From positions 1 to 64,000 of the forward strand of contig BDDD01001611.1 of the NCBI GenBank assembly GCA_001972305.1: 64,000 bases of DNA, written 5' to 3'. The DNA is from Cephalotus follicularis (lineage: Eukaryota > Streptophyta > Magnoliopsida > Oxalidales > Cephalotaceae). How positions within the stretch are numbered: the stretch's first letter is position 1; each line of letters starts with the position of its first letter. The notes beneath the pieces were generated by a model. It had not been told where the DNA came from, searched no databases, and saw nothing but the letters and a program-made list of their open reading frames with translations. Made by a program: the position numbers and the translations under genes. Shown in pieces: positions 45,634-58,167 of this stretch.

Positions 45634-48600
45634 TTAGACTCTAGTTCTCTTGTTACTGCAACCCGGGCACTTGTATTGCTTGATATGCTCAGCCTTTGCA
45701 GGTGTAATCTTTACGCATTTGCCATGGAACCATCGCTCGCATATATCGCAGCAAATCCAGAACTCATCAGTGCCATAGTTATCCCCACATGCCCCACAAG
45801 TGGCACCTTGTTCATCATCTTCCTCTTCTTCTTCCCCGCTCTCATCGTCTTCCTTAGGTGGAGGAGACATCTTCACTGGTTTTGCAGGGGCTTCAGGTTG
45901 CCGCTTTAAAAGAACATCCAAACAGCATGAGAATAGTGTTAGATAGGAAAGGCCAAAAAAAAAAAACAAGAAACAAAAGTACTTTCCAACTCCTCACCAT
46001 CTTCCCACTTGATTTGCTTTTGCCACTGTTGTTCTGAGTGGCAGATTGGTCCTTCACTTGCTTGACAGTTCCTGTCACAACTTCAAATATGGTAGGAAGA
46101 TCATTTATCATCTGGAAAAGCCTCTTCCTGTGATTGCAGTTCCAATTACAATTAAAATCAAACTCTTAATTCAAGTAAAAACTGTACTTGTTGCGAAACA
46201 TATCCATTTCTGCTTGTCTATAGATATTCAGGGAACATTTTCTTCCAAAATAGCATAACAGTATAAAATTTTACCTAACTCAACTGATAGTGACATGTCC
46301 CAGAACTTTAATCTATTTTCTCCAAGACAACAAAACTGTTATCTGCACACTGTTTCCTTACTACACCTTGTTGGGCAATTCAAGTAAAAAACTAAATGCC
46401 TTTTGAAATTAAATTTGTTTCTCATACACAAAATTAACAAGAAGATTTAGGGAAATCGTTGTCCAGCAGATCAATCACAACAACCAGGTACACTTCAATT
46501 GCACCATTACACGTTCAAATCGGTCATCACTTTCTAGTCTTACAATTGCAAATATTCTATCAGTGCACTTAATTCCGCAAGTTTATACTGCTATTCCAAC
46601 CCTGACACTTACATAGAACTTGGCATGATCTGGTCATAAGACACATCAAAATAATCTCACACGTGCCACCATAATCATAACTCATAGATACTACCACTGT
46701 TGATGGCAAATAAATTGTTAGAATATTCTTTAAGTCTCATAGACGATGAAACTTTTTACCACATAGTATAGGATTAACAATTTTTCATGAGCAATAAATC
46801 ATTAGATTTTCTTAAGCAGGAATTGTGAACGGCCAATCAAGGTATGATATGACAAGCAAGAATTAAAAGTTACTGTAGACGGTATCCTCAATCTATCACT
46901 CCAACCTAGCTTTCACTAGTCAAAATAAACAAATCCATATATTATTCAGAGGTCATTTTATCACCCACCGGAAACCGCAAGATCTTCACTAAATAATCAT
47001 GTGAGGTTTGTTTATTCTTCATGGTCAAGTAATTGTCAACAGCATAACAAGGCTGGCAGTTGTAGTGTGGTATACAATTAGACAACAGGCTGTAAATATG
47101 AGCTGTAAGTAGCAGTTTTGGTTGAATAACTTTAGGCATAATTATATCATAATTAGATCCTGATAATTCTCCTCTTTTTGTAACTTCCTTTTTTTTGTAA
47201 CTACAAAAAGGGATGAATCCCTTGGTCTGATGCACAGAAATAGAAAAGAACAATTTTCTGTTCTTCCCTTTCTTTTGTCAAAGTTCCTTTTTCTTACATG
47301 GTATCAGAGCCAATAAAAAAAATATATCCTTGATTTGTTTGTTTTTTTGTCTTCTCAGTTAGAGAAGCTTCTTGGTGTTTACTGACTTCGTAGAGGTACT
47401 GCGAGTTTCATCCTCTTCGGATCTGGTTTAAATCGTGTTTTCTTCTCGAAATAATGGATGGTGATAAAATCTCGATTGATCGTTTCAATGGAAAAAATTA
47501 TTTTCTATGGGAATTTGCTTTTTGGATGTATGTCATGGGCAAAGAATTGTGGGGTATCGTTGATGGGACTCTAGTGGAGCCTGTAAAATCTTCCTCTGCT
47601 GAATACACTAAGTGGCATCGTAAGTTGGGTTATCCTAATAAAAAAAAACTCAATTTCATGATTCAGCACAACATGTTACCCAATTCTCTTTGTTCAAATA
47701 AGGATTTTATATGTCATATTTGTTGTCTCGCAAAAGCAAAGACCCTGTCTTTTCCATTACATTATAAGAATACTACCTCTTGTTTTGATGTAATTCATAG
47801 TGATGTTTGGGGTGTTACACCAATCATTTCTCGTTGTGGCTATAAGTATTACGTGACATTCATTGATGACTTTAGCAGATTTACTTGGGTATATTTCTTG
47901 CATACCAATCTACAGTGTTTACTGTTTTTAAGCAGTTCGTAAACATGATTGATGGCCAATTTTCATCTAAAGTTAAAATTCTCCGATCTGATTCAGGAGG
48001 TGAATACACATCAAATTCCTTTAAAGAATTCTTGTGTACTTCAGGGATTGTCCATATACACCTCAACAGAATGGGGTAGCAGAACGCAAAAATCATCACA
48101 TCTTAGATACTGTTCGTGCTATGTTACTCGAGAGTTCAGTTCCTGCAAATTTTTGGGTTGAGATGGTTCAAACAGTTGTTTATTTAATCAATCATCTGCC
48201 ATCTTCCACTCGAAATAATGACACTCCTTTCTTTAAATTGTATAAAAAATCACCATCTTATCTTGCATTTCATACGTTTGGTTGTGTATGTTTTGTGCTT
48301 CTACCACCTACAAAACGCCATAAGTTATCTGCTCAGTCAGCCAAATGTGTTTTTGTTGGATATGGACGTGGTCAAAAAGGATTCTTGTGTTATGATCCAA
48401 TTGCTCGAAAAATAAGAATCTCTCGCAATGTTGTTTTCCTCGACAACACATATTACTTCCAGTCCTCACAGCCTTCTAATATTTCATCTATCTCTGTTTT
48501 ACCGGCTTTTTCCACTAATAATTTTGACAGGTTTGCGAAAGGCCTGGTAAATCATCGTCAACCACGAGGAAAAGATCAGCTCCCTCGTTCCCTTCCTGCT

Positions 48601-51600
48601 TCACCTGTATCATCTCCAGAATTGACCACGTCACTACCTTCACCATCAGTTCCTCGGCGATCCTCTCGAATCTCAAAACCACCAGATAGGTTGTCTCTCT
48701 TTGTTTCTTCTCCTTCACTTGTTCATACCCCTCGCTCCTTTAATCAAGCTATTCTCCATGAATGTTGGAAAAAGGCTATACAGGTTGAACTTGATGCTCT
48801 CGCTGAGAATCACACGTGGGACATTGTTCCTCGTCCACTTGGAGTAAAGCCTATTGGATGTTCATGGGTGTTTTCCACAAAGCTTCGACCAAATGGTACA
48901 TTAGACCGCTACAAAGCCAACCTTGTAGCCCTTGGCAACCGACAACAATAGATTATGGGGAAACATTTGCACCTGTGGCTAAAATGACGACCGTTAAGTT
49001 ACTTCTGTCATTGGCAGCCTCTCAACACTGGCCCTTGCTGCAAACGGATGTCAAAAATGCATTTCTTCATGGGAGTATTTATGAAACAATCTATATGCAT
49101 CCTCCCTCAAGTCTAGCTGATGTTCCTTCTGGTCATGTTTGTAAATTAAAGCGGTCTCTCTATGGTCTTAAACAGGCTCCACGAGCATGGTTCGAGAAGT
49201 TCCGTTCTACTTTGGTGGATGCCAAATTCAATGAAAGTAAACAAGATTATTCTATGTTTACCCGAAAAACAGTTCATGGCATCACAATCCTTCTTGTTTA
49301 TGTTGATGATCTGCTTATCACTGGTAGCGATAAATCTGGTATTTCATGTCTTCAACAGCTGCTCAAACAACAATTCAAGATGAAAGATTTGGAGTCAGCT
49401 GCATATTTTTTGGGGCTTGAATTACAGCGAACTCCTTCAGGTATTCGGGTCTGTCAACATAAATATATTCAAGAACTAGTACAGCTTGCTCGATTGTCAA
49501 ATGCACCTCCTGTTGATACTCCTATGGAGCTTAATGTTAAGTATTCCGGGGATTCTGGCAATTCTATTGCTGATCCGCTTCTCTATCGTCGTTTAGTTGG
49601 CAGTTTGATCTATTTGTGCATCACCCGACCGAATATCTCCTTTGCAGTTCATACCGTTAGTCAATTCATGCAAGATCTAAAGCATTTTCATATGGCTGCT
49701 GTGTTTCGAATAATTCGGTATTTGCGTGGTCATTCTACTACTGGACTATTCTTTCCTGCTTCTAATAATACATGTTTGCGAGCCTATGCGGATGCGGATT
49801 GGGCAAGTTGCCCTGATACCCGGCGCTCCACAACTGGATGGTGTATGTTTCTCGGTAACTCTCTAATCTCATGGAAGTGCAAGAAACAAGATCGTGTTTC
49901 TAAATCTTCCACTGAAGCTGAATATCGCTCCATGTCTGCTGCTTGTTCTGAGATTGTATGGCTTAGTGACTTACTTGATGAACTTGGTTTTCCACAAAAC
50001 ACAACAACTTCACTTTCTGCAGATAATATGAGTGCTATCAAAATTGCAACTAATCCCGTATTCCATGAGCGCACCAAGCATATCGAAGTTGACAGTCATG
50101 CCATACGTAATGAACTTCTCCAATCCACCATTAGTTTGCCTCATGTTTCATCTACCCTTCAGCTTGCGGATATTTTTACTAAACCATTGACAGCAGCACG
50201 TCATCAGTTTCTTGTGTCCAAATTGATGTTGTTTGCTAACGACACATCAATTTGAGGGGGAGTGTCAACAGCATAACAAGGCTGGCAGTTGTAGTGTGGT
50301 ATACAATTAGACAACAGGGTGTAAATATGAGTTATAACAGGCTGTAAATATGAGCTGTAAGTAGCAGTTTTGGTTGAATAACTTTAGGCATAATTATATC
50401 ATAATTAGATCCTGATAATTCTCCTCTTTTTGTACCTTCCTTTTTTTGTAACTACAAAAAGGGATGAATCCCTTGGTCTGATACACAGAAATAGAAAAGA
50501 ACAATTTTCTGTTCTTCCCTTTCTTTTGTCAAAGTTCCTTTTTCTTACAGTAATCTGCAGATTGATCACACCTTGGTTCAATTTTTAGACACTGGCTTCT
50601 CAACCATAATTGATATACAAATCCACTTCAAACCAGACTTTGAAGTTAGTCTCAAAGAGAAAATTAGCCTTTTCCATTGTGTTGAGTAACACAAGACCCA
50701 AACCATTATAAAATGGTATAGATGAATCTAGGAAGCTTCATGTGCCAAAACTTACCTAGTATGGAAGTATTTAAAAGAAAAATCTAATTTCCTTTACAGG
50801 TTAGCGATTGCTGAAACGGAAAACAGCTATGGTGCACATTATAATGCATACATGTAAATGCAACAACAAGTGCTTATCAAAAGGATGAAGTAAGTTAATG
50901 ATCATACAGTTTTTTCATAAAACTATTGCTTCTACTGATTACTTTGTTAACCTCTTGCAACCATAATTCATTAAGCAGATGAACTCTATTCATTTGCAAT
51001 TACAACAGAATTCCATTAGCCCAAAACTTAATTCATCATAACGTCCTGTTAAAATGTATACCAATATAACCAAAATTGTTAACCCAGCTTAAATGCAGGC
51101 AAGATAAAATTAGCTCATAAAATCCTCTCAACAAGTCTAGAATTTAATTGAGCTGAACAAGCCAATTTCAGAGTATACTGAACTGTGACACAAAAATTCA
51201 AATATGACACAAATCAGTTTGCCAGACAATAAAGAGATGACTAGAATAAGAGTATATTAGGAACCATATTAAATGACAATAAAGGAACCAGATAGAGATA
51301 CCACTCAGTTATCAGTTTACAATGCATCAGAAATTTAGACATCAGGACAATCAGTCGTCACAATAGCGCAAACGTAATATAAAAATTAAGCACACAAATA
51401 TTTTCTCAACCCCAGAAAGGGAATGTATTTGTCAGCAAGCAAAAAACTGCTGAACTGCCCCAACCGTTGAATCATATGCTTCAACATTCTCATGGAAACA
51501 AAAGACTACACTGACAATTGAAAACACGAATATGTCTAGAAACAATATAAATAAATTTTAATTTGACAATTAGTCAAAATACATTTTCATTTAAGCATCA

Positions 51601-54135
51601 AATACATTGTAACTTGAATTGACAAATCCAGATTATTTAATAAGTACACGGTATACATTTAAATATTAAAATAGTCAACGGGGAACATAATATAAAGATT
51701 GGATACTAATGATTTGATGGAGTTAAAAATCAGAAACCTCGATTCAGATAGACCATTTCTTTACTTAACTTGATCGAGTGGGCATCACCACAACATATGG
51801 ACAAAAATTTATTAATAATCTTTGCAGTTTAATGTGAGGTTGATAGTAGAATGATGCCAGTATGTCAGCTGCAATCATCAAATAATTGGCAAGAAGAAAA
51901 AATAATCATACCTTTCATTCTTACCAAAACCAAAGCGTGCTCCGAAATAGAATGCAACAGCAAGCAACCATGAGTCGCTGTGAACTGCAACCAGTGATAA
52001 CCAGTCCTTCTCCTGCATCCCATCTCTAGCAAAGTTTATACCTAATGCTGGTTCAGGAAGCTCAGGAGGCACCTCTTCGACAGGCAGGTTAACTTCCCAT
52101 GTCTCATTCGGAAGTCCATATAGACACAAGTTCTCCTTCTCTGTTAATATAAATATTTTAAAAGGCTTTATGCAAGCGCAGCTTAATACCCAACTTAATC
52201 AAATCACGTTCTTTACATCACAACAGAGTAATATTAGAGACACAACAGTGTAAAGACTAACTATGATTACTCTATAGTCAAACAGATATAAGTAGCAACA
52301 AAACAATGCATCAATGAATGACATTTTGATATAATTTATTAGTACAGTGATCGTCACACAGCACTCATAGAGTCATAGTATGTAGTATTATTCTAGTAAT
52401 ATACTTTTCTCTAAAAGTCAGAAGGCTAAAGAATCAAACGTAATTAAGAAAGTGATTTTGATATTCTTGAATGAAATATAACATGATTTGGCTCAAAAGT
52501 TTTGGTATTTCAGAGAGCATATTTACTGTTATTTCCCAAAAATTGAAAACTACCGACAATTTTCAAAGGAAACAGCATTAAATATCAGCATACAATCAAA
52601 ACCAGATTTTTACACTTATGTAATAATGAAAGGAGAACAATTATTTCTGAGCATTTTGTCTGGAAATTACTTTCAATATAGTGCTTAAAAACATTCAAGT
52701 TGTAAAACCAAACAATCACATGGCAACTTGCATGCATCTGTGTTGGCATAGATGCAATGTAATTCTAATAATTCTCACCGTCAAACTCATTTTAGAAGCA
52801 AAAAAATCAAAGTAGATAAATCAGAGAATGGAACCAAACTTCCATTCTATAACATAAACAATAAAAATAAAGAGGCCATGCTACAAATATTCAATACAAC
52901 CTACCCTTATCCAAATACATGTTGGGAATTCTTCCACACAAAGCACTACAAATTTGTGGCAATCATATTCAAATCACATAAAGTGACTAATTAACAACTT
53001 TGTTTCACTAACACAGTCAGCCATAGCAAGAGTATGAGAGACCACAGGCGTGTCAGCCAACATACTAATACCCAATTGGATGAAATTATCCACGCATCTA
53101 TTTCCTTTGGAATAATAATCTATCTGAGTATTCCAAATTTGTCAAGTTTATCCAAAAGAGAAGTATATAGAAGATAAATCTCAAAAGTTTATTGAAACAT
53201 TATCGTTACACAAAAGGCATAATATCACGAGCGCAACAAGCAAATCGCAATAACCATCAAGTAACAATATTTCAATGATCCAAACTATAGATGACAGCCC
53301 ACTTTGTTTTCTACTTCTAACAAAAACACCTGTACAAATCAAAACTTTTATCCAATTGGACAGCCATGAGGGTCATAGCTTATGGATGCAGCAAATAAAT
53401 TAAAATGGGATATATCTTCCACCATGTCTGAGAATTACATGTACCTCTTTGTAGTTAGGGCATGATCACAAAACACCCCATTTTTTCCTTACAATACGGG
53501 CATCTAAGCTCTTGGTGCAAACAAAATGAATGTAAGTACGTCGCTATGTGTGTGTATGTATGTAAGTACATATGTGGGTATGCAAATAAACATGCAATCA
53601 AAGATAGCCTAAGGAACTGCAATTCTTCATGCATTTGGCTATGTGGTTAGAAACAGCAAACCACTGTAAACACAAAAACACGAGTAAAAGGGAAGAGAGA
53701 AAGAAAACATAGCACAGTCAACGTAGTAAAAAAAAATATAAGAATTTACCAAAAAAAACACAACAAAAAAATCCAAAAATAACTGCAGTTTCAAATTACT
53801 AAGTGGAAAAGAAAAAAAAAACCCACCAGGATCGCACTGTTGGTAAAACTTCTCAACATCTGCAAAAAAAAATAAAAAAAAAGGAAAAAAATAAATGAAA
53901 ATCAAATTTGAGCAAAACCCATTAATTATAAACACAAAAAAAACACAACTGAATTACAACAGCAAAAGATTACACATTATACGTACAAGTATAAAAAATC
54001 CAAAGATATTTTAAGAAATAAAAAGAAAAATAGAGAACCATTGGTGAGAGCCTTAATCAAGCCAGCGCGTCGACCTTTGAAGTCGCTGAAGACCTCCTCT
54101 ACTGTTCTAGGTATTGGATGCGGAATTCCTTCCAT
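45634..54135 (-). CDS. Alfin-like PHD-finger protein
   Basis: Five coding exons, 54135-54039, 53859-53827 (33 bp), 52140-51912, 46127-45998 and 45903-45634, join in frame to 252 aa, normal for the family. The N-terminal Alfin domain starts [20 protein letters not shown] and continues through [27 protein letters not shown] and [14 protein letters not shown]. An acidic linker ([12 protein letters not shown]) precedes a C4HC3 PHD finger ([28 protein letters not shown]) and the terminal SNKRTRV. Known Alfin-like proteins are nuclear and bind trimethylated lysine 4 of histone H3. Intron 3 (46128-51911) holds an antisense copia element. All splice sites are intact, so the gene should still work if the long intron is spliced. 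Confidence 0.93.
47454..48951 (+). pseudogene. copia gag start fused to integrase region, frame-broken
   Basis: The translation opens as gag ([20 protein letters not shown]). Near 47613 it jumps straight into the GAG-pre-integrase segment ([15 protein letters not shown]) with the HHCC-type H and C residues ([10 protein letters not shown]). Integrase follows ([23 protein letters not shown]). Frames change around 47890-48035; the integrase C-terminal part and the linker into RT ([20 protein letters not shown]) continue to a frame break near 48950. The gag-to-integrase join looks like a deletion that removed the zinc knuckle and protease. Confidence 0.8.
48945..50255 (+). pseudogene. copia reverse transcriptase and RNase H, long open frame
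   Basis: The frame is open from the [17 protein letters not shown] segment through [11 protein letters not shown], the catalytic [26 protein letters not shown], the RNase H segment [18 protein letters not shown] and the final [18 protein letters not shown] to the stop at 50255. The preceding frame break means it would not be made as part of a polyprotein. Confidence 0.85.
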
Positions 54136-55325
54136 TCAATTTTCAATTTCAACAATATCTCTCTCTCTCTCTCTCTCTCTCCTTATATATGAATTTGTAT
54201 AGAGATATATGTGGAGCTACAAGTAATATTGAATTGAAGGAAGAATGCGAGCTACAGTCAATGGGAATCAGAGAGAAGTGTAGTTCAATTTTGGTGTTAG
54301 TTGTTATTGTTTTTATTTTTGGTTTGGGTGTGGTTGCTAGGGTTTGTTAGTGTGCTTATACTAATATTTATGTTTTGGTATTTTATATCATTGGTTTTTT
54401 GTAATAAAACTATCATACGTGTAATAATATAATCTAATATACCAATTTTTTTTATTTTAAAAAAAAGATCATATATATATTACCGCTACTTATAAATAAT
54501 TGTTGGTTTGTTTTATATTTTTTACTTATAATAATAATTGTAAGAGTTTACCAACAGTATAAAATTAAAAAAAAAAGGACTGTTAGCGTTTTGCCCTCAT
54601 AGAGTAAAGTGGTCAAACATTATCTAATATATACCTGAATGAATTAGTGATTAGTGATTAGTGATTAATGAATTTAGGATATCTAACGTCTTATTTCGGG
54701 CATCATAGATCGACTTCTCTAATGAACGGAGAATGAGAGGAAAACACAATAATGTCTTTGTCCCACCACTACTTTTCTGTCTCACTGTTGATTCGATAAG
54801 TTACATGTTTGGTCTTCTTTCTTTTCGTCAATGAAATATATATATATATATATATCAAATCAAAATCTCAATTCTATTTTATAAAAATCTACTTGTTTTC
54901 TTTTATTATTAAGTTTAAAATTATAAACGAGTGAGAGAGTTAGAGGTTCACTTTCATTTTGAATTGTTAACAATTTTATTTTAATTTTAACTGAATGTTT
55001 GTCCAAAACACTTATTATTGGACCAATGGCCAGTTTTGTATGACAGAACGAAAACAAAAATTGATTTTTATACCAAGTTATTTGTTCAATAATATATTTG
55101 ATTAAGTTGAAAATTAATATATATTCAATAATTAAATTTAAAATATATATATATTAAGAAGAGGGTGGTTAGGGGTTAGGGAAGTGTCAAGGACCTAACA
55201 AACAAAACCCAGATTTGTTACAATAATGCATCCATCAGTGAAGGTTATTTAAAAAAAAAAAAAAAAATCCCTGGGATTGAACAACAACCATCAAAAGAAG
55301 AATTGAGAAAGAAAGAAAGAAAGAA
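54136..55325. promoter_or_regulatory. Shared upstream region of the divergent Alfin-like and SDR genes
   Basis: The two genes point away from each other with about 1.2 kb between start codons. A CT microsatellite (about 54158-54182) lies just upstream of the Alfin-like start and probably falls in its 5' UTR (GA repeat on the sense strand). A TA run is at about 54837-54856. Poly-A and a GAAA repeat (about 55245-55325) precede the SDR start. No further gene is seen. Confidence 0.5.
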
Positions 55326-55696
55326 ATGAAGATGAAGGAGATGAAGGAGGCAGTGAAATTTGTATGGACAGTGGAATTCTGGAGAATGGGTGTGTTATGG
55401 ACATTGTCTCTACTCTCCTCTTACTTCCACTTCTTCTTCTTCTCGCCTCCTCGCAATTCTAAGTCCTCCTACCCTCGTACTTGCCCCCCACATAACTCAA
55501 CATCAACGTCAACAATCCGAACCCCACCCGTTTGCGTCATCACTGGCGTAATCCCTTCTTCTTCTTCCTTTTTGGGTATTCATTATTATTGTCAATTCTT
55601 TAATTTGTTTGTTGTTTCGTTGCAGGCTAGCTCTGGTCTTGGTGCGGCTGCTGCTTTCGATCTTTCAATGGAAGGTTTCTATGTTGTTCTTGGTAC

Positions 55697-55747
<51 letters not shown>

Positions 55748-55866
55748 TTCTATTATATTTGTCATCAATTTCCATTGTAAGGATATATAGTAGTACTATT
55801 TGATGTTTCATATAATGTTTGCAGCTGGACGGTCCACACAAGCATTGTTAGAGGTATATCTCATGC

Positions 55867-55897
<31 letters not shown>

Positions 55898-58167
55898 TTA
55901 TGTTGGATATCATATATGTGCCTCCTCCATCTCCATTTTTATGTTTTCCTTTACGTTTGCGTGTATTGGTTGTGTGTGTCACAGACTATGACTGATATAA
56001 AAACCCGGAATAAGGATGCCTATCTCATAGTTTTTCATCTTGACATCTCTTCTTTCCAATCCATTTTCAAGTTTCAAGCCTCACTTCAACAGTGGCTTTT
56101 GGATTCTAATCTCCATTGTTCTATCCAACTTCTGATAAACAATGCTGGGATATTGGCAACATCGTCTCGTATCACAGCTGAAGGCTATGATGAGTAATTA
56201 TCTCCTTTCACGTTTTGTGTTTACTTAGTAATGGCATTTGGCTACTGAAGGTGCAATGACATGGCATGTTATGATACTCTTGTTTGAATTTTGACCAAAA
56301 ACATAGACCATATGGATGCAAGTATTTTATATATCTGCAGTGAGTTACTTCATCTCAATTTCCGCTTAATAGGAATATGTGGACTTCTATGGCGCAGGAT
56401 GCTGGGTACAAATTACATTGGTGCATTCTCTCTGACCAAAGCTCTGTTGCCACTTCTTGAAAATAGCCTTGTTCCTTCCCGGATAGTGAACGTGACATCC
56501 TTTACACATCGAAATGGTGAGAATGTTAATTTTCTTTTTGCGTGAAGCATTTTCCAGAGAACTAGGTGTTTTCTAATTTTGATAGTGACCTCCATGAAAC
56601 ATTGATTGGACCAAGTTAACTTGCTTGACCTTGATTTACGAGACTACGTCAGTTCAGATGCAGGTATGCCAAGACGGTATGCCCACATTTATACCTATAG
56701 ACTGAAAAATCCATTTCCCTTTATTTTGTTGTTTGCTCTCTCTTAAGTCAGTGCGGGCCACGAGAGTGGTGCCAAGTAGAGGCAAGGCTTGTTTTGGTAA
56801 ACTTAAGCTACAACCCGAGCTTAACTACAAGCCCAAATATTCCACTTGCGTTCTACTCATCCACTACACATGATCTCACAAGCCGCACCTGAGCTTATAG
56901 CACTAGGAAATAAGACTAAGCTGAGTAGGAGTATGAAGAAGTTCTGCTCAGCTGGTCTCTTTTACAGCTCTAATAGTTTCTGCCTGACATGCATGTCATT
57001 GCCTTCAACAAGGGGGGACGTGCTATAATTTTGACGTAGTTACTGAATTGTTTGGATGGTAATGGCTCTTAACCAATCCATTTAGTTGCATTACTTGATG
57101 AGCAGCAAGTTATAGTCAGGCCTAGTAAATGGAAAGATGTAGTTGCCTTTTGCATTCAAGTTCTTAACTGTTTGATATAGATGATTGGATTAAGCTTTTT
57201 CCTTCAGTATATTGCGCAAAGATGGACAAGGATACCGTCGCTGGGAAGTGTTTCTTGAGTTTGAAGCAATATCCATGTGCATATATATACCAGTATTCGA
57301 AATGTAAGCCCATATATGCCGCATAAGATGATTAATATTATTTTTCATCTCCCTCCGTAATTATTTCATCGTTTTTTGGTTGATAGTATGCCTTCTTCTA
57401 TTCTCATATGAGCTTCACCGACAACTAGCCTTGATGGGTGAACTTCATCATGTCTCTGTCATGTACGTGTTTATATACTTGCTCTTTAGTTTTCATGTTC
57501 AATTTATCGAAACAGTAGCTTAGGAGAAATTTATTTATCAGGTGTGTAGCTACTACCATGGACAAGGTTCTAATTTTAAATTTCTGGCTGAAATCTTGTA
57601 TGGTAAGCTAGCAAGGATAATTAAATCTTACTAATGATTCATTTGATCATTTAATTCATGGTTTATATTTAAGTGCTGCGGATCCTGGAGTAGTGGAAAC
57701 AAACATCATGCGAGAAGTTCCTTTGTGTATTTCCCGTGTCACATTTATAGTTTTGAAGCTTCTAGGCCTTCTGCAGTCATCTAAAAAAGGAGTCAGTTCT
57801 ATTCTTGATGCGGCACTTGCTCCACCAGTGAGTTCTCCGAGACTAACTATTATTTTTTTATTTCTAACTGAATTCAAGGTCTTGTGCTCTGCATTGTGTC
57901 GTGTTGTATTAACAGGGTACTCTTAAATGTTCTATATATATACGATAGTGCCACTTATTTTTGTTAATCTGCTTGTTGCTGAAAATCATTTATATATTTA
58001 TATATGAATTTCAGGAAATATCTGGGGTGTACTTTTTTGGTGGAAAGGGTAGGACTATTAACTCCTCAGCACTGTCATACAACACCAAACTCGCAAAGGA
58101 ACTTTGGACCACTTCCTGTGATCTATTTTCAGAATCACAGCTAGCTTCCAATAAAACTTCCACTTGA
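55326..58167 (+). CDS. Short-chain dehydrogenase/reductase with N-terminal membrane segment
   Basis: Nine exons: 55326-55547, 55626-55692, 55825-55853 (29 bp), 55985-56193, 56398-56516, 57208-57303, 57388-57463, 57674-57827 and 58015-58167. They join in frame to 374 aa. A hydrophobic stretch (GVLWTLSLLSSYFHFFFF) near residues 22-39 suggests a membrane anchor. The NAD(P)-binding TGASSGLG (73-80) spans intron 1; NNAG is at 158-161, the catalytic-type Asn at 181, Ser at 210 (VNVTS), and Tyr/Lys at 243/247 (YQYSK). All classical SDR active-site residues are therefore present, and an oxidoreductase using NAD(P)H is expected. The substrate cannot be told. The first ATG is used; other in-frame ATGs follow within seven codons. 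Confidence 0.88.
55698..55743. repeat. CT microsatellite in SDR intron 2
   Basis: An uninterrupted CT run of about 22 units; it is probably length-variable. A TTA repeat follows in intron 3 (about 55868-55895). Confidence 0.9.

Larger units (their letters stand above)
47034..50549 (+). mobile_element. Ty1/copia element, young, antisense in Alfin-like intron 3
   Basis: LTRs are at 47034-47298 and 50264-50549 (TGTCAAC...TTCTTACA), with the perfect 5-bp duplication GTAAT (47029-47033, 50550-50554). The primer-binding site TGGTATCAGAGCC (47299-47311) follows the 5' LTR directly, and TTGAGGGGGAG precedes the 3' LTR. The LTRs differ at only about two bases, one T-run length and a 22-bp tandem duplication in the 3' LTR, so insertion is recent. 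The internal part is short: gag, zinc knuckle and protease are largely deleted and the polyprotein frame is broken at several places, so it cannot move by itself. Confidence 0.95.
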
